Assembly: GCA_034437895.1 (NCBI GenBank) | Contig: DAOTTO010000537.1 | Coordinates: 1 to 10,166, forward strand | DNA: 10,166 nt | Source: JANRLJ01 sp034437895 | GTDB lineage: Bacteria > Chloroflexota > Anaerolineae > Aggregatilineales > Phototrophicaceae | Reading direction: 5' to 3' | Shown here: positions 6,934 to 10,166 of the stretch, one piece after another | Layout: each line of letters starts with the position of its first letter | Position numbering within the stretch: the stretch's first letter is position 1 | Notes under the pieces: generated by a model | Database searches by the model: none | What the model was told of the DNA's origin: nothing | Seen by the model: only the letters and a program-made list of their open reading frames with translations | Program-made: the position numbers and the translations under genes

Positions 6934-7461
6934 TTATTCCTCGTCCTCATCCAAATCAAGATCGAGCGAGTTAACAAAATCCGCGAATGCGCTCAAGCGG
7001 CGTTCATCCACTTCTTCCGCAGGTTCATCACCACCCGCGACAATTTCCTGCTCGACATCTTCATCCGGCTCAATCGCCGCCCGATTCATCACACTGTCCG
7101 CCACAAAAATTGGGGCTTTAACCCGCACAGCTAACGCAATTGCATCGCTGGAGCGCGAGTCAATCTCGACCTGTTTCCCATTTAACTCAACAACGATACG
7201 CGCATAATAAACATCTTGACGCAAATCACTGATAAGGACATGTGCCACACGCCCCCCCATTTCGCGGATGACCGATTTCAACAAATCATGAGTCAGCGGA
7301 CGCGGTTGGGGATTTTCTTGCAATTCTACCGTAATGGCATCTGCTTCAAATGGGCCGATCCAAATCGGCAAATAGCGGTCATTGTTCATATCCTTTAGAA
7401 CAACGATGCGATGCTGCGACATCAGACTGACGCGAATACTATCAATGATGACTTCGATCAT
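6934..7461 (-). CDS. Bifunctional nuclease family protein (DUF151/BFN domain)
   Basis: The protein has 175 aa. Residues 1-130 are a full BFN (DUF151) domain, with the family motifs RYLPIWIGPFEADAI (29-43), RPLTHDLL (54-61) and IDSRSSDAIALAVR (100-113), and APIFV directly after. Plant and bacterial relatives have been reported to act on RNA and DNA, but the physiological substrate in bacteria is not settled. The C-terminal 45 residues are strongly acidic and end in DLDLDEDEE, a tail common in this family that could mediate contacts. The ATG at 7461 gives the conserved N-terminus MIEVIIDSIRVS and has GAGAG about 5 nt upstream. It is first in the minus-strand block but is separated from dnaB by 139 bp and a probable terminator, so it may be transcribed mostly alone. 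Confidence 0.92.
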   Translation of the reverse strand: MIEVIIDSIRVSLMSQHRIVVLKDMNNDRYLPIWIGPFEADAITVELQENPQPRPLTHDLLKSVIREMGGRVAHVLISDLRQDVYYARIVVELNGKQVEIDSRSSDAIALAVRVKAPIFVADSVMNRAAIEPDEDVEQEIVAGGDEPAEEVDERRLSAFADFVNSLDLDLDEDEE

Positions 7462-7540
7462 AAGACTCTCAACTCTCAGTGCCTAATTTTACACTGTCTT
7501 TTGGATTGTTTATTCCTATTGTACCGCCGAGTATGGCACT

Positions 7541-7569
7541 TTGACCAATCTCTAATGGGATTATACACT
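7541..7569 (+). promoter_or_regulatory. Candidate promoter for the lipoprotein gene
   Basis: TTGACC (7541-7546, five of six to TTGACA) is followed after exactly 17 nt by TACACT (7564-7569, four of six to TATAAT). The start would fall near 7576, about 46 nt before the ATG. The -10 hexamers of this and the minus-strand promoter overlap, so the two genes may compete for polymerase. Confidence 0.42.
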
Positions 7570-7587
7570 GAAGACTTGGCGCGGCAA
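7560..7587 (-). promoter_or_regulatory. Candidate sigma70-type promoter for the DUF151 gene
   Basis: On the minus strand a perfect TATAAT (7565-7560) is preceded, after 16 nt, by TTGCCG (7587-7582), a four-of-six match to the -35 consensus. Transcription would start near 7553 and leave a leader of about 90 nt. The -10 overlaps the plus-strand promoter of the divergent lipoprotein gene. Confidence 0.42.
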
Positions 7588-7621
7588 TATCTTAAAGTGA
7601 GGGTTTGTTCAAATCAACAAA

Positions 7622-8263
7622 ATGCTTAAATCAAAACTTGTAGGGATAATTATCCTCATCCTCCTCATTGGCGGCTGCCAATCACGCCCATCGACACGTT
7701 ACGAGCTAGGTAATCTGCTGCTTGATGAAGATTTTAGCGCCGCATTTGACTGGGACGAGCGCACAAGCGGCGCTGTCGAAATTGGAATCGCGGACGACGC
7801 ATATCGGATTCGCGCCGATGTCAATCAATATGTGCGCGGATTTAATGCGACAACTTACGAAAATATCGTGATTGAAGTTGAGACCCTCCAGCGTACCGCC
7901 GACGAGGACAACGCGTATGGTGTGGTCTGTCGGGCGAGTGCGGGTGAAGATAACGCCAGCGGTTATTATTTTCTCATCGGCGGCGACGGCAGTTATTCCA
8001 TTCGTAAGGGCCGCGATGATATTGATGCACTTGTGAGTTGGGCGCGGTCTGATGTCATCAACCGGGGCGCGGGGTCAAACACTATCCGCGCCGTCTGCAT
8101 GGGCGACTATCTGGCGCTCTATGTGAACGGTGAATTTATCGCCGATGCTCATGACAATACGTATCGCGGCGGATTTGTCGGATTTGTCGCGGCGGCAGCG
8201 GAAGGCACAATCGTCGAAATCGCCTTTGATAATTTACGTATCTGGGAAGCAACAGCCAAATAA
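7622..8263 (+). CDS. Secreted lipoprotein with a predicted concanavalin-like beta-sandwich domain
   Basis: The protein has 213 aa. It starts with a short basic stretch (MLKSK), a hydrophobic core, and a lipobox LIGGC with Cys19, so it should be lipidated and anchored outside the membrane. The mature part has alternating beta-strand-like segments, including LLLDEDFSAAFDWD near the start, YGVVCRA, YYFLIGGDGSYSIRKG, NTIRAVCMGDYLALYVNGEFIAD and GGFVGFVAA, ending with IAFDNLRIWEA. This pattern (sample-to-ligand strands, then L-x-L-Y-V-N-G, then F-D-N-L-R-I) is typical of LamG/DUF1080-type sandwich domains, often carbohydrate-related. No catalytic residues can be assigned. Cys103 and Cys159 could form a disulfide. 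The ATG is the first start after an in-frame TGA at 7598. There is no close Shine-Dalgarno; a GAGGG lies 18 nt upstream. Specific function unknown. Confidence 0.82.
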   Translation: MLKSKLVGIIILILLIGGCQSRPSTRYELGNLLLDEDFSAAFDWDERTSGAVEIGIADDAYRIRADVNQYVRGFNATTYENIVIEVETLQRTADEDNAYGVVCRASAGEDNASGYYFLIGGDGSYSIRKGRDDIDALVSWARSDVINRGAGSNTIRAVCMGDYLALYVNGEFIADAHDNTYRGGFVGFVAAAAEGTIVEIAFDNLRIWEATAK

Positions 8264-8271
8264 ACATGGCT

Positions 8272-8339
8272 TACCTAGTTGACCGTGAAGTAGGGAAAGA
8301 CCTATGCGTCGTTCCCTACAAAGACGTACACGCTAGGTA
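8272..8339. terminator. Nested inverted repeats between convergent genes
   Basis: An inner perfect 8-bp stem, GTAGGGAA (8290-8297) with TTCCCTAC (8312-8319), is enclosed by an outer 7-bp pair, TACCTAG (8272-8278) with CTAGGTA (8333-8339). It lies between the stop of the lipoprotein gene and the stop of the LysM gene, where a two-way terminator is expected. Neither side has a T-run, so it is not a classic intrinsic terminator; it may protect 3' ends or help a factor-dependent stop. Confidence 0.4.
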
Positions 8340-8344
8340 CGCTT

Positions 8345-9136
8345 CTACGGAATAACCAATTCGTCGCCGATAGACAATTGATTCGGATTCGTGAGGCTGT
8401 TGGCGTTGATAATGGCTTGAACCGTAACCCCGTAAGTTTGGGCGATGCCATAAAGCGTATCTCCCGCTTGCACCGTATGGGTACGTCCGACGCTGATGAT
8501 GCCATCAGTAGCCTCCGGCGTGGGATTAGTGATTTGCTGCGGAATGGCCGTCGGTACTGCCCCACAGCCGGGAAGTGTCAATTGGTCGCCCGGTTGAATT
8601 AAATCACTGGCAAAATCAGGATTCGCGGCGCGTATTTCGTCAACCGTCGTGTTATTGTCAAGCGCGATTCGGTACAAGGTGTCGCCTGGCTGAATAACAT
8701 AAACGCACTCCGAGCCGCCTTCCCCCACAAATAAGCCCGTCGGCGTAACCAATCCCGACGGTGTAGCAATTCCATCGTTCGGAACTAACGGGGTCGGGGT
8801 GCTAATATCGACTGGCCCCGGCGGTGGCCCCGGCGTGATGACAGCCCGTGTGTTAGTCGGCCCCAAAATGGGGATGGTACTGGACGGTGTGATGTCCGTG
8901 TTGCTGCCGCCAGACTGCGCCTCGCCATCCTCCTGCGCGACAATCGGGGTACTTGTGAAGACTTGCAACGATGGCGTTGTCGGCGTGATGCCAGACTCTT
9001 CAACTTGGGTTGAAATCGTCTCCGCAGAAGTCGTATCCTCAAAAGGTTCACTGGCCTGCCGAAAGCAGCCCGAAAGCAGCAACGGGAGCGCCATCATAAG
9101 TGGCAAGACGATCTTATGGCTATAAATTACCTTCAT
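8345..9136 (-). CDS. LysM-domain lipoprotein with Pro/Thr-rich linker
   Basis: The protein has 263 aa from the ATG at 9136. The signal peptide ends in a lipobox LLSGC with Cys24. A low-complexity linker (about 30-140) rich in Thr, Pro, Ser and Gly follows, with repeated TPT/TPS. Then come two LysM domains: LysM1 (144-189, VIQPGDTLYRIALDNNTTVD) and LysM2 (219-263, HTVQAGDTLYGIAQTYGVTV), the second ending at the C-terminus. LysM domains bind N-acetylglucosamine polymers such as peptidoglycan, so the protein likely tethers to the cell wall from the outer face of the membrane. Cys144 and Cys191 bracket LysM1 and may form a disulfide. No catalytic domain is present. ATG 9136 has GAGGGG about 5 nt upstream; a GTG at 9142 is in frame but lies within that ribosome site. 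Confidence 0.9.
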   Translation of the reverse strand: MKVIYSHKIVLPLMMALPLLLSGCFRQASEPFEDTTSAETISTQVEESGITPTTPSLQVFTSTPIVAQEDGEAQSGGSNTDITPSSTIPILGPTNTRAVITPGPPPGPVDISTPTPLVPNDGIATPSGLVTPTGLFVGEGGSECVYVIQPGDTLYRIALDNNTTVDEIRAANPDFASDLIQPGDQLTLPGCGAVPTAIPQQITNPTPEATDGIISVGRTHTVQAGDTLYGIAQTYGVTVQAIINANSLTNPNQLSIGDELVIP

Positions 9137-9170
9137 ACTCACCCCTCAAACCGATTTTGATGCGCCTTTC

Positions 9171-9199
9171 AGCATACACCCATGCCGCCGGATAAGCAA
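9171..9199 (-). promoter_or_regulatory. Candidate promoter for the LysM lipoprotein gene
   Basis: On the minus strand TTGCTT (9199-9194) and TATGCT (9176-9171) are separated by 17 nt, a weak to moderate sigma70-like pair. Transcription would start near 9164, leaving a leader of about 28 nt with the strong GAGGGG ribosome site. Confidence 0.33.
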
Positions 9200-9214
9200 A
9201 AGTTGAGATACTTT

Positions 9215-9237
9215 ACGAACAACACACCAGTGTTCGT
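9215..9237. repeat. Inverted repeat ACGAACA-N9-TGTTCGT
   Basis: Perfect 7-bp arms (9215-9221 and 9231-9237) flank a 9-nt centre, in the region between the divergent LysM and response-regulator genes. It looks like a dyad operator or a short hairpin. The CGAAC/GTTCG half-sites resemble LexA boxes, but the spacing is too long. Confidence 0.4.
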
Positions 9238-9253
9238 CTACAATAGAAGAAGC

Positions 9254-9304
9254 TGTTGTATAGATTCGATACAATAGCCGCTATTGCATACCCCTAGGGG
9301 ATGC
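9254..9304. promoter_or_regulatory. Cluster of palindromes upstream of the response regulator
   Basis: Three dyads stand side by side. TTGTAT (9256-9261) pairs with ATACAA (9269-9274). CAATAGC (9272-9278) pairs with GCTATTG (9280-9286) around a single C. CCCCTAGGGG (9291-9300) is a perfect 10-bp palindrome with near-matching GCAT/ATGC flanks. The last sits in the 17-nt spacer between a weak -35 TTGCAT (9284-9289) and a -10-like TAAAAC (9307-9312), the usual place for a repressor site. The ATACCCCTAGGGG core resembles operators of the CsoR/RcnR metal-sensor family, by recalled pattern only. Confidence 0.45.
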
Positions 9305-9349
9305 GCTAAAACTTTCAAGATGTAATACAGTAAAGAAAGGGTTGATCGC

Positions 9350-9742
9350 GTGGCAGAAGAACAAGCCCGCATACTCGTTGTCGATGATGATCCGGCGTTG
9401 CAAAAACTTGTGCGTACCCTCTTAGAACGCGCCGGGATGCTCCCTATTTCCGCGATGAATGCCTCTGAAGCAGCGCAAATTTTGCGCGCAAGGCCGCTTC
9501 CAGATGCCATCGTGTTGGATTTAATGCTGCCAGATATTAGTGGTGTTGAATTTTTGCGCCAAATGCGCCAGAAAGAATCCTATCGGGATTTACCTGTGCT
9601 AATTCTATCGGCGCTGGCGGATCCTGACCAGATACGCGAAGGGTTAAGCGTTGGGGCAGATCGCTACCTGACTAAACCGTTTTTGGGAAACAACCTCATT
9701 CCCTATGTTCAGGATTTGCTGCGAACAGGTCGCCGCAAATAA
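9350..9742 (+). CDS. Single-domain response regulator (CheY-like receiver)
   Basis: The protein has 130 aa and consists of one receiver domain, with no output domain. Key residues are present: the acidic pocket D12-D14 (VVDDDP), phospho-acceptor Asp57 (IVLDLMLPD), the switch Ser87 (LILSALAD) and Lys109 followed by Pro (YLTKPF). It should be phosphorylated by a sensor kinase, and it may signal by protein contact as CheY and Spo0F do; no partner kinase lies in the window. The start is a GTG at 9350, with AAAGG about 9-10 nt upstream. It stands alone behind a palindrome-rich upstream region, and the PadR gene follows with its own promoter, so it is likely monocistronic. The short basic tail (TGRRK) is unremarkable. 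Confidence 0.93.
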   Translation: MAEEQARILVVDDDPALQKLVRTLLERAGMLPISAMNASEAAQILRARPLPDAIVLDLMLPDISGVEFLRQMRQKESYRDLPVLILSALADPDQIREGLSVGADRYLTKPFLGNNLIPYVQDLLRTGRRK

Positions 9743-9759
9743 CGCCTTGCTGCAAATGC

Positions 9760-9787
9760 TTGACATTCGAGCAGGCAGTGATATGTT
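9760..9787 (+). promoter_or_regulatory. Promoter of the PadR-family gene
   Basis: A perfect -35 TTGACA (9760-9765) is followed after 16 nt by TATGTT (9782-9787, four of six to TATAAT). The start would be near 9794, about 28 nt before the ATG. The dyads TTAATTAA (9788-9795) and TAAC-aattg-GTTA (9793-9805) sit at the start point and could be an operator, possibly for autoregulation by PadR. Confidence 0.55.
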
Positions 9788-9821
9788 TTAATTAACAATT
9801 GGTTAGAGTGAGAAATCGATA

Positions 9822-10166
9822 ATGACCGACGCAGAACTTACAATATTAAGCATTGTCGCTGAAGGTCCACGTTTTGGGTATGAAATTCAGCAGGTCATTG
9901 ATGAGCGCGGCCTGCGTGAATGGCTTATCATCGGTTTCTCATCCATCTATTATGTCCTCAACAAGCTGGAACGCGAGAACATGCTGACGAGTGAATTTCG
10001 CAGTGATGGTCGCAGCCCTGCCCGTAAAGTCTACCAAATCACTGAAGCTGGACGTGGTGTGCTGCAAACCGCCATTGGCGATCTCCTGCGGCAGCCGCGC
10101 AGCCTCGGCACAGGATTTGAATTAGGACTTGCCAACCTGAATGTCTTAAAGCCCGGTCAGGTCTAT
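9822..10166 (+). CDS. PadR-family transcriptional regulator, 3' end beyond the window
   Basis: The first 115 codons are present and the gene continues past the right edge. The N-terminal winged-helix domain is typical of PadR: MTDAELTILSIVAEGPRFGYEI (the LILG/GYEI signature), then SSIYYVLNKLERENML for the recognition helix, then the wing with SPARKVYQITEAG. After about residue 85 a different segment begins (LLRQPRSLGTGFELGLANL), consistent with the start of the C-terminal dimerisation region of the longer PadR subfamily. PadR proteins mostly repress genes for stress, efflux or aromatic acid handling; the target here is unknown, though a palindrome at its own promoter suggests autoregulation. 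The ATG has a GAG-rich ribosome site (GAGTGAG) about 10 nt upstream. Confidence 0.92.
   Translation, partial: MTDAELTILSIVAEGPRFGYEIQQVIDERGLREWLIIGFSSIYYVLNKLERENMLTSEFRSDGRSPARKVYQITEAGRGVLQTAIGDLLRQPRSLGTGFELGLANLNVLKPGQVY

Noticed and set aside
8799..9125. 108-residue plus-strand frame
   Set aside because: It is the antisense of the Pro/Thr-rich linker of the LysM lipoprotein; its Gly/Val-rich composition is the mirror of that linker.
9215..9237. LexA (SOS) box
   Set aside because: The half-sites CGAAC and GTTCG are there, but 11 nt separate them, where LexA boxes of this type have 4.

Overview
The window looks like a chromosomal segment of a Chloroflexota bacterium, probably an Anaerolineae-type lineage. 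That is inferred from gene style, not from a marker gene: a LysM lipoprotein with a long Pro/Thr-rich linker and Cys-flanked LysM, a DUF151 bifunctional nuclease with an acidic tail, a PadR regulator, and a Firmicutes-like DnaD/DnaI primosome set beside dnaB. Codon use is moderately GC-rich except inside the DnaB intein.

Layout. Positions 1-203 hold no convincing gene. They carry nested inverted repeats that end in a hairpin typical of the right end and omega-RNA of an IS200/IS605 (TnpB) element whose body lies left of the window. From 221 to 7461 all genes are on the minus strand. In transcription order they are: DUF151 bifunctional nuclease, a probable terminator or attenuator, dnaB helicase interrupted by a 433-residue intein, a DnaD-like primosome protein, a DnaI/DnaC-like ATPase with two tandem AAA+ domains, a two-domain GNAT acetyltransferase, and a ketol-acid reductoisomerase-like protein that has lost its metal ligands. 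The dnaB, dnaD-like, dnaI-like and GNAT genes overlap or nearly touch, which suggests one translationally coupled operon. A divergent promoter region (7462-7621) separates this block from a plus-strand lipoprotein with a predicted beta-sandwich fold. That gene converges on a minus-strand LysM lipoprotein, with a nested inverted repeat between the two stops. The right end has a palindrome-rich regulatory region (9137-9349), a single-domain response regulator, and the first 115 codons of a PadR regulator behind a good sigma70-type promoter.

How it works together. DnaB unwinds DNA at the fork. The DnaD-like and DnaI-like proteins are the expected helper and loader that place the helicase on DNA, so the core of the window is a replication-initiation operon. 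Its most unusual parts are the fused double-AAA+ loader, the intein in the helicase (which must splice out to restore the ATPase domain), and the degenerate KARI-like protein at the operon's end. The right-hand part is envelope and signalling functions with no clear link to replication. I found no tRNA, rRNA or CRISPR array.
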